NCBI RefSeq assembly: GCF_001557115.1
Contig: NZ_LSKQ01000174.1
Location: 27,781-91,780 of the forward strand
Source: Erythrobacter sp. CCH5-A1
GTDB lineage: Bacteria; Pseudomonadota; Alphaproteobacteria; Sphingomonadales; Sphingomonadaceae
Length of the DNA: 64,000 nucleotides
Direction of reading: 5' to 3'
Each line of letters opens with the position of its first letter. Within the stretch, counting starts at the first letter, position 1. This document shows, piece after piece, positions 24,476-36,339 of the stretch. A program made the translations under genes and the position numbers. The notes under the pieces were generated by a model. It was not told the DNA's origin, ran no database searches, and was given only the letters and a program-made list of their open reading frames with translations.

Positions 24476-26062
24476 ATGGAAAGTTTCGACTACATCGTCA
24501 TCGGCGGTGGCAGCGCGGGCAGCGCTGTCGCGGGGCGCCTTGCCGTCGACGGCACGCGGCGGGTGTGCCTGCTGGAAGCGGGCGGGCGCAACGACAACAT
24601 CCTCGTCAAGACCCCGGGCTTCATGCCTTTCCTGCTCAAGAACGCGAACTACCGCTACGAAACGGTGCCGCAGAAGGGCCTGAACGGGCGCACCGGCTAC
24701 CAGCCGCGTGGGCGGGGCCTCGGCGGCTCCTCGGCGATCAACGCGATGGTCTATATCCGCGGCAACCGCTGGGACTATGACAACTGGGCCGCGATGGGCG
24801 CGACCGGCTGGGGCTATGACGACGTGCTCCCCTACTTCAAGCGCGCCGAAGCCAACGAGCGCGGGGGCGACGACTTCCACGGCGCCGGTGGCCCGCTGTT
24901 CGTCGAGGACCAGAAATACGCCAATCCCGCCAGCCACGCCTTTGTCGAGGCGGCCGCCGCGCTCCAGCTGCGCACGAACCGCGATTTCAACGGCGAACGG
25001 CAGGAGGGCTTCGGCCTATACCAGGTCACCCAGCACAAGGGCGAACGCTGGTCTGCGGCGCGCGCCTATGTCGAGCCGATCCGCGGGGCAGGCAATTTCG
25101 CGGTGCGCACCGACACGCTGGTCGAGAAGCTGGTGATCGAGGCCGGGCGCGTCACCGGGGTGCAGATCCGGCGCGGCGGCAAGCGCGAGACGCTGCTCGC
25201 GAAGGCCGGCGTGGTGCTGAGCGCGGGGGCGTTCAATTCCCCCCAGATTCTGATGCTCTCCGGCATCGGCCCGGCCGCGCACCTCAAGGATCACGGCATC
25301 GACGTGGTGGTCGATCGGCCCGCGGTGGGCGGCAATCTTCAGGACCACATCGACTATGTCTCGGGCTGGGAGACGGAGAGCGACGTGCCAATGGGTCAGA
25401 CCCTCAAGGGTACGCTCAAGATGGCCGCGGCGATTCTCGAACACCGCCGCAAGCGGACCGGCGTGATGACCACCTGCTATGCCGAAGCGGGCGGGTTCTG
25501 GACCGTCATGCCTGACAGCCCTGCGCCGGACGTGCAGTGGCACTTCGTCCCCGCCGTGCTCGAGGATCACGGGCGCGAGAAGGTGAAGGCGCACGGCTTC
25601 TCGCTCCACGCCTGCGTGCTCAGGCCCGAGAGCCGCGGGACGGTGCGCCTCGGCAGCGCCGATGCCGCCGCCGCGCCGGTGATCGATCCCAACTTCCTCG
25701 ACGACGAGCGCGATATGGCCTGCTTGCGCGCGGGCGTGCGCCTGTCGCACCGCATCGCCGAAGCCCCGCCGTTGCAGGCCTTCGGCCCGCGCGACCGGCA
25801 CCCGATCGACCTCAACGATGACGCCGCGCTCGACACGCTGATCCGCGCGCGGGCGGACACGGTCTATCACCCCGTCGGCACGTGCCGCATGGGCTCTGAC
25901 GCGGACGCCGTGGTCGATCCGACGCTGAGGCTCAACGGTCTCGAGGGCCTGTGGGTGGCGGATGCGAGCGTGATGCCCAAGCTCGTCAGCGGCAACACCA
26001 ACGCGCCGAGCATCATGATCGGCGAGCGGTGTGCGGACTTCGTGATGGCAGCCGAGCGGTGA
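24476..26062 (+). CDS. GMC-family FAD oxidoreductase (choline-dehydrogenase-like)
   Basis: A 528-residue flavoenzyme. The N-terminal FAD motif is DYIVIGGGSAGSAVAGRLA; further blocks are RGRGLGGSSAINAMVYIRGN, SAGAFNSPQILMLSGIGP and the C-terminal PVGTCRMGSDADAVVDPTLRLNG with VSGNTNAPSIMIGER. This matches choline/alcohol dehydrogenases of the GMC family, which oxidise an alcohol to aldehyde or further. The true substrate is unknown. The following gene's GTG start overlaps its stop. Confidence 0.92.
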   Translation: MESFDYIVIGGGSAGSAVAGRLAVDGTRRVCLLEAGGRNDNILVKTPGFMPFLLKNANYRYETVPQKGLNGRTGYQPRGRGLGGSSAINAMVYIRGNRWDYDNWAAMGATGWGYDDVLPYFKRAEANERGGDDFHGAGGPLFVEDQKYANPASHAFVEAAAALQLRTNRDFNGERQEGFGLYQVTQHKGERWSAARAYVEPIRGAGNFAVRTDTLVEKLVIEAGRVTGVQIRRGGKRETLLAKAGVVLSAGAFNSPQILMLSGIGPAAHLKDHGIDVVVDRPAVGGNLQDHIDYVSGWETESDVPMGQTLKGTLKMAAAILEHRRKRTGVMTTCYAEAGGFWTVMPDSPAPDVQWHFVPAVLEDHGREKVKAHGFSLHACVLRPESRGTVRLGSADAAAAPVIDPNFLDDERDMACLRAGVRLSHRIAEAPPLQAFGPRDRHPIDLNDDAALDTLIRARADTVYHPVGTCRMGSDADAVVDPTLRLNGLEGLWVADASVMPKLVSGNTNAPSIMIGERCADFVMAAER

Positions 26063-26370
26063 ACAGCGAACAACTCGCCGCCATTCTCCACGCAGGGGCT
26101 GTCGACGAGTTGGTCGCCACCTACGAAGGCTTGCTGCGCAATGTGGACCGGAACAAGGCAACTGATCCGTACTGGCAAGCTCTGCTGCGCCTGTTCGATA
26201 CTCTCGATGAGGACGGACAAGCCGTGCTGGTGCGGGTCATGCGGCAGACCAGTGTCGATGCGGTGTCATCCGCCTTGTCCTTGCTCGAAGTGCACGACGA
26301 AGACCTCGCGTGGTCCGAAATTCAGGACGCTTTCCTGCTGATCGAGGAAGAGCATCCCTCCAACCGATAA
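26059..26370 (+). CDS. Hypothetical 103-residue protein, GTG start
   Basis: The frame starts with GTG at 26059 overlapping the GMC stop. The protein is mostly helical (SEQLAAILHAGAVDELVATYEGLLRN; DEDGQAVLVRVMRQTSVDAV) with no membrane segment or motif that I recognise. Composition is normal for the region. Coupling to the upstream gene and the downstream terminator suggest that it ends that transcription unit. Confidence 0.65.
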   Translation: MNSEQLAAILHAGAVDELVATYEGLLRNVDRNKATDPYWQALLRLFDTLDEDGQAVLVRVMRQTSVDAVSSALSLLEVHDEDLAWSEIQDAFLLIEEEHPSNR

Positions 26371-26380
26371 AATAAAAAAT

Positions 26381-26407
26381 GGCCGGAGAGCTTTCGCTAC
26401 TCCGGCC
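26381..26407 (-). terminator. Terminator for amtB, likely bidirectional
   Basis: GGCCGGAG (26381-26388) pairs with CTCCGGCC (26400-26407). On the - strand it is followed by ATTTTTTATTTTAT, a strong U-tract downstream of amtB; on the + strand by TTATT, after the 103-residue gene. Confidence 0.85.
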
Positions 26408-26504
26408 TTATTCAGTTTGTTCGTTCGCAGGAGGAACAAGGTGAGGCGGGGGGAGGGGAGAGGGAGAGAGAGGCCTCCCCCCGCCAAGCTTGGTGGTGAG
26501 GGGC

Positions 26505-27923
26505 TTAGTTGTAAGCCCGCTCGCCGTGTTCGGAGATGTCGAGGCCGTTGGTTTCGGCTTCGGCGTCGGGGCGCAGCCCGATGGTGTACTTGAGTGCGGC
26601 GAACAGCACCGCCGACACGACCCCGGTCCACGCGACGGTCACGCCGACGGCGTAGATCTGGGTCATCACCTGGCCCGCGAGGTCGAACTCGCCAGCGACG
26701 GCCACCGGCGCGGTGTAGTCGATCCAGCCCTGCCCGCCGAGCGCCGGGTCGGCGACGATGCCGGTCCCGATCGCGCCGACGATCCCGCCAACCGCGTGGA
26801 TGCCGAAGACATCGAGGCTGTCGTCGTAGTTGAGCTTGTTCTTCACCGTGGTGACGAAGAAGTAGCAGATGACCGAGGCAACGGCGCCGAGGATGATCGC
26901 GGTGCCGGGGTGGGCGAAGCCCGCCGCCGGGGTGATCGCAACGAGGCCGGCCACCACACCCGAGACCGCGCCGAGCAGCGAGGCCTTCTTGTGGGTGATC
27001 TGTTCGATGATCGCCCAGGTCGCACCCGCCGCCGCCGTGGCAACGAAGGTGTTGATGAAGGCGAGCGCGGCGAAGGCGTTGGATTCGAGCGCCGAGCCGG
27101 CGTTGAACCCGAACCAGCCGATCCACAGCAGGCTGGCGCCGATCATGGTCATCACCAGGCTGTGCGGCGGCATGGGTTCCTTCTTGTAGCCGATGCGCGG
27201 GCCGATCACGAGGCAGCCGATGAGACCGGCAATGCCCGCATTGATGTGCACCACGGTGCCGCCGGCGAAGTCGAGCGCGCCCCAGCCCCACAGCAGGCCG
27301 GTGTCGGTCGGCGCGGCGTGGAGGAAGTCAGGGCCGGCCCAGTACCACACCATGTGCGCGATCGGGAAATAGGCGAGCGTCATCCAAGCGACCACGAAGA
27401 TGATCAGCGGGGTGAACTTCACGCGCTCGGCAAAGGCGCCGACGATCAGCGCCGGGGTGATGCAGGCGAAGGTCATTTGGAACATCACGAAGACCAGCTC
27501 GGGCAGGTACACCCCGTTCGAGAAGGTCGCCGCGAGACTGGTGACGCTGACCCCCTTGAGGAAGGCCTTGTCGAGCCCGCCGAACAGCGACGGGAAGGGC
27601 GTGCCGGTCGAGGTGAAGGCCATGGAATAGCCCCATCCGAACCACACCAGCGCGGCGACGCAGACGATGGTGAGCACCTGCATCAGCACCGAAAGCATGT
27701 TTTTGGCGCGCACCAGGCCGCCGTAGAACAGCGCGAGTGCGGGAACGCTCATCATCAGGACCAGCGCGGTCGAGACCATCATCCAGGCGACATCGCCCTT
27801 GTTGACCATCTCGGCGGTAGGCACGAACGGCGTCGGCGCCGCCGCGGGCGCGGCCATGGCCGGCGCGGCGAGCAGCGCCGCCCCGGTCGCGGCGATCGCC
27901 AGATTGGAGAGAATGCGCTTCAT
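26505..27923 (-). CDS. amtB: Ammonium transporter
   Basis: A 472-residue Amt/Mep channel. An N-terminal signal-like segment (MKRILSNLAIAATGAALLAAPAMA) precedes the eleven-helix channel. The pore histidines fit DFAGGTVVHINAGIAGLIG and DVFGIHAVGGIVGAIGTG; the gate/twin-Phe region and NSGNG-like loops are in place. It conducts ammonia across the inner membrane and is blocked by the P-II protein made from the gene just upstream (14-base gap). Probably co-expressed from the sigma-54 promoter at 28323. Confidence 0.96.
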   Translation of the reverse strand: MKRILSNLAIAATGAALLAAPAMAAPAAAPTPFVPTAEMVNKGDVAWMMVSTALVLMMSVPALALFYGGLVRAKNMLSVLMQVLTIVCVAALVWFGWGYSMAFTSTGTPFPSLFGGLDKAFLKGVSVTSLAATFSNGVYLPELVFVMFQMTFACITPALIVGAFAERVKFTPLIIFVVAWMTLAYFPIAHMVWYWAGPDFLHAAPTDTGLLWGWGALDFAGGTVVHINAGIAGLIGCLVIGPRIGYKKEPMPPHSLVMTMIGASLLWIGWFGFNAGSALESNAFAALAFINTFVATAAAGATWAIIEQITHKKASLLGAVSGVVAGLVAITPAAGFAHPGTAIILGAVASVICYFFVTTVKNKLNYDDSLDVFGIHAVGGIVGAIGTGIVADPALGGQGWIDYTAPVAVAGEFDLAGQVMTQIYAVGVTVAWTGVVSAVLFAALKYTIGLRPDAEAETNGLDISEHGERAYN

Positions 27924-27937
27924 TGCTTTGATTCCCC

Positions 27938-28423
<486 letters not shown>

Positions 28424-28458
28424 TTAACGATTGGGCAATTTTTGCGGTCAGTCGTGTG

Positions 28459-29016
28459 TCATTCGCCTGCAATGTAGCGAGCCGTCGCGCGGGTCGGCAG
28501 GCCGTCGATGCTGCGGGTGCGGGTCGCCATCTTCGCTTCCCACTTCGCCGGGTCGGACTGGCGGTGCGCTTTCTTGAGCGTCTCGCGCTCGCCTTCCAGC
28601 GTCATGAAGGGCACGCCCCACCCGCAGGAGGACTGCACGCTCTCCACCGCGATGTCGAAGATCTGGCGGGTGCCGGGCATCAGGGTGAAGTGCGCCGCAA
28701 GATCGGCCCAGTCAGCGTCCTGCGGCAGCACCGCCCGCCCGCGCCCGTAGAGACGCAGGATCAGAGCGGGCTGCTGGAAGTTGCAGAACATCACCGTGAT
28801 CCGGCCATCAGCGGCGAGATGCGCGTGGGTCTCGTTCCCCGAACCGCCAAGGTCGAGATAGGCGACCCGCGTCGGCGAGAGCACCCGGAAGGCGTCATAG
28901 CCCTTGGGGCTGAGGTTGATCCGCCCCTCGGCCGCCGCCGTCGCCACGAAGAACACCGGCTGGGCGGCGATCATGGCCATGTGCTTTTCGGTAAGCGCCT
29001 CGGTGAAATCGGCCAT
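28459..29016 (-). CDS. Pyridoxamine 5'-phosphate oxidase-family FMN protein
   Basis: A 185-residue split-barrel flavoprotein. The N-terminal MIAAQPVFFVATAAAEGRINLSPKGYDAFRVLSPTRVAYLDLGGSGNETHAHL is the common pattern of these FMN-binding proteins, with a following VMFCNFQQPALILRLYGRGRAV strand. It may be a general oxidoreductase or a flavin-binding protein; a vitamin B6 role is not implied. It stands alone, followed upstream by the AT-rich gap 29017-29276. Confidence 0.82.
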   Translation of the reverse strand: MADFTEALTEKHMAMIAAQPVFFVATAAAEGRINLSPKGYDAFRVLSPTRVAYLDLGGSGNETHAHLAADGRITVMFCNFQQPALILRLYGRGRAVLPQDADWADLAAHFTLMPGTRQIFDIAVESVQSSCGWGVPFMTLEGERETLKKAHRQSDPAKWEAKMATRTRSIDGLPTRATARYIAGE

Positions 29017-29226
29017 GAGCAGACCCTCCTTGCTCGGGTTCTAGCCCGTATCAGCAGGCTTTCCTACAGCCATGGTGCGGGGGTAGATTGCCGGCGGCTC
29101 TTTCGCATCGTCGTTGCCGCGCACGGAAGTCTGAAGCCCCACGCGGGCCGGTGAACGCCGTGCACAGTGTCAACTTCGGTTTTGGCGCGCAAATCTATGA
29201 AATAAAACAGATATTCCTGTAGGATT

Positions 29227-29260
29227 GCGAAGTTTACAGTGTCAACTTTGTAAACTTCGC
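29227..29260. repeat. AT-rich perfect inverted repeat
   Basis: GCGAAGTTTACA (29227-29238) and TGTAAACTTCGC (29249-29260) pair perfectly around GTGTCAACTT. The heptamer GTGTCAACTT recurs without the stem at 29168-29177. The surrounding 29160-29265 is much AT-richer than its neighbours. No ORF overlaps it; it could be a binding site, a dispersed repeat or a terminator. Confidence 0.65.
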
Positions 29261-29276
29261 CTCTCGCCCGTCCGGC

Positions 29277-30158
29277 TTACAGAAAATCCCGCAAAGTCTT
29301 GATAAAGCGGTCGAACTGGTCGTGGTGGAGCCAGTGGCCGGCCTTTTCGAACTCGATCACGCTCGCGGTCTTGAAGTGGGCGATCCGCCCGTCCTTCTCC
29401 GGGTTCGAGGCCCACGAATCCTCCCCGTAGAGCAGCAGCGTCGGACAGCGGATCGCGCCCCACAGCTGTTCGATGAACTCGTCGCCGATATCCTCGACCG
29501 GCCAGACGTTGAGGTGCGGGTCGAACTTCCAGCTATAGGTGCCGTCCTCGTTGCGGTTGACCCCGTGGACGGTGAGGTGGCGCGCCTGTTCCTCGGTGAG
29601 GTAGGCGTTCTCCTCGATCATGCGGGCGAAGGCGGCCTCGATGCTCTCGTACTTGCGCGGCGTGCGGCCCGCGGCCTTGCGCTTCTTCTCGATCCACTCG
29701 GCGAGGCGTTCGGGATAGGGCTGGCTGCGCTGCTTCTCGCGCCATTCGGGCGAGGGGCCGAGGCCCTCGATCGCGACGAGCTTGGTCACCATGTCCGGGA
29801 AGGCCCCGGCATAGCGCAGCGCGACATTCCCGCCCATCGAATGGGCCACCATCCGCACCGGGCCGACGCCCAATTGGTGAACCAGCTGGGCAAGGTCGTA
29901 GACCATGTCGCCCGCCGAATAGACCCCGTCCGAGACCCAGTCGGAATCGCCATGCCCGCGGTGGTCCATGGCGATGACATGGTAGTCCTCGCGCAGCGCC
30001 TCGGCGGTCCAGTCCCAGCTGCGCGCGTGGTCGCGGCCCCCGTGCACCAGCACCAGCGGCGGCTTCCCCCTGCCGCCCCAGTCGAGGTAGTTGAGCTTGA
30101 GGCGCTGCGAGATGAAGCTCTGCGAGGTCGGGCCGGTCGTATCCATGGACCCCGCCAT
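29277..30158 (-). CDS. Alpha/beta hydrolase
   Basis: A 293-residue alpha/beta-fold hydrolase. The core has PPLVLVHGGRDHARSWDW (oxyanion hole HGG), VIAMDHRGHGDSDW, and the nucleophile elbow VRMVAHSMGGNVALRYAG. Acid and histidine should lie in GEDSWASN and GHWLHHDQF near the C-terminus. Substrate unknown. The start is uncertain: 30158 gives MAGSMDTTG, while 30146 (MDTTG) is preceded by a GGGG stretch. It lies 26 bases downstream of prfC on the same strand. Confidence 0.85.
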   Translation of the reverse strand: MAGSMDTTGPTSQSFISQRLKLNYLDWGGRGKPPLVLVHGGRDHARSWDWTAEALREDYHVIAMDHRGHGDSDWVSDGVYSAGDMVYDLAQLVHQLGVGPVRMVAHSMGGNVALRYAGAFPDMVTKLVAIEGLGPSPEWREKQRSQPYPERLAEWIEKKRKAAGRTPRKYESIEAAFARMIEENAYLTEEQARHLTVHGVNRNEDGTYSWKFDPHLNVWPVEDIGDEFIEQLWGAIRCPTLLLYGEDSWASNPEKDGRIAHFKTASVIEFEKAGHWLHHDQFDRFIKTLRDFL

Positions 30159-30184
30159 GCCGCGAAGCCCGCGCCCTCGCAAGC

Positions 30185-31705
<1,521 letters not shown>

Positions 31706-31710
31706 GGGTC

Positions 31711-31983
31711 TCAGCGGATCAGGGGGGAAGGGCAGGCGAGGATGAGGGCGGAAGGCAGGGTCTGCTGCATGTACCAGTCCTGCGCGATCACGAGAGCCGG
31801 AACAGCCAGCACGATCAGGTAGGCCGCCGAGCGCTCCAGGCGGATGGCAATCGCCGCGAGGACGCCGAAGGTGACGGCCGCGCCGACGACCGCCGCGAGC
31901 GGAGCGGTCAGGGCTTCGTTGCAGCTCGAGACGAGCTTGGGTGCAACGCCGAGCAAGGCAAGGCCGAGCGCCGCCAGCGCCAC
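31711..31983 (-). CDS. Small membrane protein, start uncertain
   Basis: About 90 residues with at least two hydrophobic helices (ALAALGLALLGVAP; PLAAVVGAAVTFGVLAAIAIR; AAYLIVLAVPALVIAQDW). No family recognised. The GTG at 31983 is one possible start; the open frame continues upstream to a CTG at 32016 that would add LKRVAAFCIALV, a better membrane-protein N-terminus, but CTG starts are rare. It sits between prfC (5-base gap) and an SDR gene on the same strand. Confidence 0.55.
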   Translation of the reverse strand: MALAALGLALLGVAPKLVSSCNEALTAPLAAVVGAAVTFGVLAAIAIRLERSAAYLIVLAVPALVIAQDWYMQQTLPSALILACPSPLIR

Positions 31984-32017
31984 GAGCGCGATGCAGAAGG
32001 CGGCGACCCTTTTCAGC

Positions 32018-32764
32018 TCAGCCCTCGCGCGCGACGCGGAAGCCCGCGAAGTCCTGGTTGACCGGCATCAGCTCGATCCGGTTGATGTTGAGGTGCGGCG
32101 GTAGGCTGGCGATCCAGCCGATGGTGTCAGCGATGTCCTCGCCGGTCATCGGATTGACGCCCGCGTAGAGCTTGTCGCTGGCTTCCTGGCTGCCGGTGCG
32201 CACAAGGGTGAACTCGGTCTCGACCATCCCCGGCTCGATGCTGGTGACGCGCACGCCGGTGCCGTGGAGATCCGCGCGCAGGGCGAGGGTGAAGTGGTTC
32301 ACGAAGGCCTTGGAGCCCGCGTAGACGTTGCCGCCCGGGTAGACGTAGTTCCCCGCGACCGAGCCGATGGCGATGATCGCGCCCTTCCGCTCGATCAGCT
32401 GCGGCAGGAGCTTGCGGGTCAGCACCACCATCGCGGTGACGTTGGTGTCGATCATCGTCTGCCAATCGTCGAGATTGGCATTCTGCGCCGGGCTGAGGCC
32501 CTGGGCGAGGCCCGCGTTGTTCACGAGCAGGTCGATCTCGCGAAAACCCTCGGGCAGGCTGGCGAGCGCGGCGTCCATCGCGGCGGTGTCGCGCACGTCG
32601 AAGCACACGGCATGGACCTTGTCCGCCCCCAGTTCCGCGACGAGCGCGTCCAAGCGCTCCTGCCGCCGCCCGGTCGCGACGCAGCGCCAGCCGTCGGCGA
32701 CGAGGCGGCGCACGGTGGCGAGGCCGATGCCGGCGGTGGCGCCGGTGACGAAAGCCGTTTTCAT
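32018..32764 (-). CDS. Short-chain dehydrogenase (YdfG-like 3-hydroxy acid dehydrogenase)
   Basis: A 248-residue SDR. The cofactor motif TGATAGIGLATVRRL with GRRQERLD, suggesting NADP, the NNAG motif (LLVNNAGLAQG), and the catalytic YAGSKAF with a preceding serine (AIGSVAGNY) are in place. The C-terminal IRIELMPVNQDFAGFRVAREG-like ending resembles the YdfG group that acts on L-allo-threonine and 3-hydroxy acids. It is immediately downstream of pheT, whose stop overlaps its start by four bases, so it may be read from that operon. Confidence 0.86.
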   Translation of the reverse strand: MKTAFVTGATAGIGLATVRRLVADGWRCVATGRRQERLDALVAELGADKVHAVCFDVRDTAAMDAALASLPEGFREIDLLVNNAGLAQGLSPAQNANLDDWQTMIDTNVTAMVVLTRKLLPQLIERKGAIIAIGSVAGNYVYPGGNVYAGSKAFVNHFTLALRADLHGTGVRVTSIEPGMVETEFTLVRTGSQEASDKLYAGVNPMTGEDIADTIGWIASLPPHLNINRIELMPVNQDFAGFRVAREG

Positions 32765-35148
32765 CCGCGCAGCTCCCCGCCCAGCTTGCCCGCGGCGGCC
32801 ACCACTTTCTCGGCGATGGCCTTGAGGTCGGCGTCCTTGAAGCTCGCCTCGCCCGGCTGGAGCGTGACTTCGACCGCGATGGACTTCTTGCCCTCGGGCA
32901 CGCCCTGTCCGGCGAAGACGTCGAAGACGCGCACGCCGGTGATGCTCGCCTTGTCGGCGCCCCGCACCGCGCGCACGAGGTCGCCCGCTGCCAGCGTTTC
33001 CGGAACGAGGAAGGCGAAATCGCGGGTCACGGCCTGCAATGCGGGTGGGGTGAAGCCCGGACGCGCGAAAGCCGCGCCCTTCTTGGCGGGGATCGCCTCA
33101 AGGAACAGCTCGACCGCGGCAATCGGCCCGTCGGCATCGAAGGCCTTGAGCGTCGAGGGATGCACCATCCCGAAGCGCGCCAGCACCACCTTGGGGCCGA
33201 GCCTGAGGGTCGCCGACTGGCCGGGGTGGAACTGCGCCCCGGCCTCACCCATCACCACCAGATTGGCGACCGGAGCGCCCGTCGCTTCAAGCAGCTGGAG
33301 CGCCAGCGCCTTGGCGTCATAGGCGTCGAAGGGCTTCGCCTTGCCGCTCTGCCAGCCGCGCGCCGTCTTCTCGCCCGCGAGCACAATGCCGAGGGTCGGC
33401 CTCTCGTCGCTGAGGCCGTCCTGGCCGCGGAAGTAGCGCCGCCCGATCTCGAACAGGCGCGAGGACGCCGCGCCGCGATCGGCATTGCGCTTGGCGGCCA
33501 TCAGCAGGCCGGGGAGCAGCGAGGGGCGCATGGCCTTCATGTCCTCGCTGATCGGATTTGCCAGCGTCCAGAGCGGCTGATCGCTGGCGAAGTGTTCGGC
33601 GGCCCAAGTGGGGAGAAAGCTCCAGGTCACCGCCTCGATGAGGCCGCTTGCGGCCGCTGCGCGGCGCAGGCCCCGCTCGAGCTTCTGCTGCGGCGTGGCG
33701 GTGGGGCGGGCGACGCCTTCCACCCGGGGGAGAGCGACGCTCGCCACCTTGTCGAGGCCGTGGATGCGGACAACTTCCTCGACGATGTCGGCCGGCCCTT
33801 CGATGTCGTGGCGGCGCAGCGGGCAGGTGACCTGCCAATCGCCGCTGACGCTGAAGCCGAGGCTTTCGAGGATGCGCTTCTGTTCGGCCTCGGGCACATC
33901 GACCCCGCCGAGGCGGGTGGTGAGGCCCGGGTCGAAGGCGACAACCTTCGCCTGCGACGGGGGCGAACCGGCGCGCACCGCCTCGCTCGGTGTGCCGCCC
34001 GCAAACTCCACGATCAGCCCGGTCAGCAGGTCGAGGCCCCGGTCGAGAAACTCCGGGTCCACCCCGCGCTCGAAGCGCGTGCGGGCGTCGCTCGACAGAC
34101 CCAGCTTGCGTCCCGTGGCGCCGATGCGCGCCGGATCGAAGTAGGCGATTTCGAGCAGCACGTCGGTGGTGTCGTCCTGCACCCCCGAATGCTCGCCGCC
34201 CATGATCCCGGCGATGTCGTGGACGCCCTTGTCGTCGGCGATCACCATCATCTCGGCATCGAGCGTGTAGGTCTTCTCGTTGAGCGCCAGCACTTGCTCG
34301 CCATCCTTGGCGCGCCGCGCCACCACCGCGCCCGAGAGCTTGGCGAGGTCATAGACGTGGGCCGGACGCCCGAAGCCGTGCATCAGGTAGTTGGTGAGGT
34401 CGACCAGCAGCGAGATCGGGCGTTGCCCTGCGCTCTTCAGCCGCGCCTGAAGCCAGTCAGGCGAGGGGCCGTTCTTCACCCCCGTCACCACCCGCCCGTA
34501 GAAGGCCGGACAGCCTTGCGCGTCGTCGGTGCGGATTTCGACCGGGCACGTGCCGCTTTCCGTGAAGGCGGGCATGGCGATGGGCTTCAAGGTGCCCAAC
34601 CCCTTAGCGGCGAGGTCGCGGGCGATGCCGTAGACGCCCATGCAATCGGGGCGGTTGGGGGTTACGGCGACTTCGAACACCGGATCGCTGCCGTGATAGG
34701 CCGCGAAATCGGTGCCGACCGGTGCGTCGTCGGGCAGTTCGATGATCCCGTCGTGATCCTCGCCCAGCTCGAGCTCGCGGTTCGAGCACATCATGCCGTT
34801 GCTCTCGACCCCGCGGATCGCGCTCTTGCGCAGCACCATGCCGTTGGCGGGCACGGTCGCTCCGGGGAGCCCCAGCACGCCCTTCATCCCGGCGCGCGCA
34901 TTGGGCGCGCCGCACACCACCTGCAGCGGCTGGCCGTCTCCGGTGTCCACGGTGAGCACCTGAAGCTTGTCGGCATCGGGGTGCCGCGCGGCGGTCAGGA
35001 CGTGGGCAATGCGGAAGCCCGCGAGCTTCTCGGCCGGGTCCTCCACGCCTTCCACCTCGAGCCCGATCGCGTTGAGCGCGTCGCAGATCTCCGCCACGGT
35101 GGCGGTCGTTTCAAGGTAATCCTTGAGCCAGGTCAGCGAGAACTTCAT
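32761..35148 (-). CDS. pheT: Phenylalanyl-tRNA synthetase beta subunit
   Basis: A 795-residue protein. The N-terminal [26 protein letters not shown] followed by the EMAP-type tRNA-binding region (residues about 39-150), a B3/B4 editing region with a [16 protein letters not shown] segment, a B5 domain with [21 protein letters not shown], and a C-terminal anticodon-binding (FDX-ACB) domain from about 695. The start at 35148 is selected from this family N-terminus; the upstream open frame is a pheS shadow. It overlaps pheS by four bases. Confidence 0.96.
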   Translation of the reverse strand: MKFSLTWLKDYLETTATVAEICDALNAIGLEVEGVEDPAEKLAGFRIAHVLTAARHPDADKLQVLTVDTGDGQPLQVVCGAPNARAGMKGVLGLPGATVPANGMVLRKSAIRGVESNGMMCSNRELELGEDHDGIIELPDDAPVGTDFAAYHGSDPVFEVAVTPNRPDCMGVYGIARDLAAKGLGTLKPIAMPAFTESGTCPVEIRTDDAQGCPAFYGRVVTGVKNGPSPDWLQARLKSAGQRPISLLVDLTNYLMHGFGRPAHVYDLAKLSGAVVARRAKDGEQVLALNEKTYTLDAEMMVIADDKGVHDIAGIMGGEHSGVQDDTTDVLLEIAYFDPARIGATGRKLGLSSDARTRFERGVDPEFLDRGLDLLTGLIVEFAGGTPSEAVRAGSPPSQAKVVAFDPGLTTRLGGVDVPEAEQKRILESLGFSVSGDWQVTCPLRRHDIEGPADIVEEVVRIHGLDKVASVALPRVEGVARPTATPQQKLERGLRRAAAASGLIEAVTWSFLPTWAAEHFASDQPLWTLANPISEDMKAMRPSLLPGLLMAAKRNADRGAASSRLFEIGRRYFRGQDGLSDERPTLGIVLAGEKTARGWQSGKAKPFDAYDAKALALQLLEATGAPVANLVVMGEAGAQFHPGQSATLRLGPKVVLARFGMVHPSTLKAFDADGPIAAVELFLEAIPAKKGAAFARPGFTPPALQAVTRDFAFLVPETLAAGDLVRAVRGADKASITGVRVFDVFAGQGVPEGKKSIAVEVTLQPGEASFKDADLKAIAEKVVAAAGKLGGELRG

Positions 35149-36245
35149 GCGCGTGCTCCCACGCCGGCGGAGAGGGTGGGCTGGTCGAAGGGCGAGAAGC
35201 CGTAATGCGCCAGCCAGCGCGGATCGCCGTCGAAGAAGGCGCGCAGGTCGTTCATCCCGTATTTGAGCATTGCGATCCGGTCGATCCCGAGGCCGAAGGC
35301 GAAGCCCTGCCACTCCGTGGGATCAAGTCCGGCGAATTCCAGCACCCGCGCATTGACCATCCCGCTGCCGCCCAGCTCCATCCACGCATGGCCCGGCGCG
35401 TCGCCGTGCCCGCCGACGACGCGGCGGCCGCCTTCGGTGGAGTAGCCCACGTCAACCTCGACGCTCGGCTCGGTGAAGGGGAAGTAGCTCGGGCGCAGGC
35501 GGAGGGTGATATCCTCACGCTCGAAGAAGGCCTTGAAGAAGGTCTCCAGCGTCCACTTGAGGTGGCCGAGGTGGATGCCCTTGTCGATCACCAGACCTTC
35601 GACCTGGTGGAACATCGGCGTGTGGGTCGCATCGCTGTCCGAACGGTAGACCCGGCCCGGGGCGATGATGCGGATCGGCGCGCCCTGATCCAGCATCGCG
35701 CGGATCTGCACCGGCGAGGTGTGGGTGCGGAGCAGGATCTCGCGGCCTTCCGGGGTGCGGTCGGGGAAGTAGAACGTGTCATGCATCGCCCGCGCGGGGT
35801 GGGTCTCGTCCATGTTGAGCGCGGTGAAGTTGTGCCAATCGTCCTCGATCTCGGGGCCGGTGGCGACAGCGAAACCGAGGTCGGCGAAGATTTCGGCCAG
35901 TTCGTCCATGACCTGCGAGACCGGGTGGACCGAACCCTTGGGCGCGGCCACGGCAGGGAGCGTCAGGTCGACCGTCTCGCGCGCCAGCTGCTCTTCCAGC
36001 GCGGCAGCTTCCAGCGCGGCCTTCTTGGCATCCAATGCCTCGGCGATGCTCGCACGCGCGGACTGGATCGCGGGGGCAGCGGCGGTGCGCTCCTCGGGGC
36101 TCATGCCGCCGAGGGTCTTGAGGGCAAGGCTCACCCAGCCCTTCTTGCCGAGGGTTTCGAGCCGCTCGGCCTCGAGCGCATCGAGGCTGGTCGCCGCGGC
36201 AATCGCGGCCAGCGCGGCCTCGGTCTGGGAAGAGATGTCGGTCAT
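35145..36245 (-). CDS. pheS: Phenylalanyl-tRNA synthetase alpha subunit
   Basis: A 366-residue catalytic subunit. The coiled-coil N-terminus ([31 protein letters not shown]) is followed by class II motifs: motif 1 with [28 protein letters not shown], motif 2 with [13 protein letters not shown] and [21 protein letters not shown], and motif 3 with [15 protein letters not shown]. The start 36245 fits that N-terminus. Translationally coupled to pheT by a four-base overlap. Confidence 0.96.
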   Translation of the reverse strand: MTDISSQTEAALAAIAAATSLDALEAERLETLGKKGWVSLALKTLGGMSPEERTAAAPAIQSARASIAEALDAKKAALEAAALEEQLARETVDLTLPAVAAPKGSVHPVSQVMDELAEIFADLGFAVATGPEIEDDWHNFTALNMDETHPARAMHDTFYFPDRTPEGREILLRTHTSPVQIRAMLDQGAPIRIIAPGRVYRSDSDATHTPMFHQVEGLVIDKGIHLGHLKWTLETFFKAFFEREDITLRLRPSYFPFTEPSVEVDVGYSTEGGRRVVGGHGDAPGHAWMELGGSGMVNARVLEFAGLDPTEWQGFAFGLGIDRIAMLKYGMNDLRAFFDGDPRWLAHYGFSPFDQPTLSAGVGARA

Positions 36246-36339
36246 GGATTTGCAGGTGCTCTGACAGCGGAATTTTCGCCGCTGCCCGCTAGCGGCAATT
36301 GCGCCGGATTGCAAAGGACCTTGGACGCCCGGGGAGCGC

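Noticed and set aside
33160..35205. Antisense open frame of 681 residues over pheT
   Set aside because: Low-complexity, Arg/Gly/His-rich shadow of pheT with no family motif.
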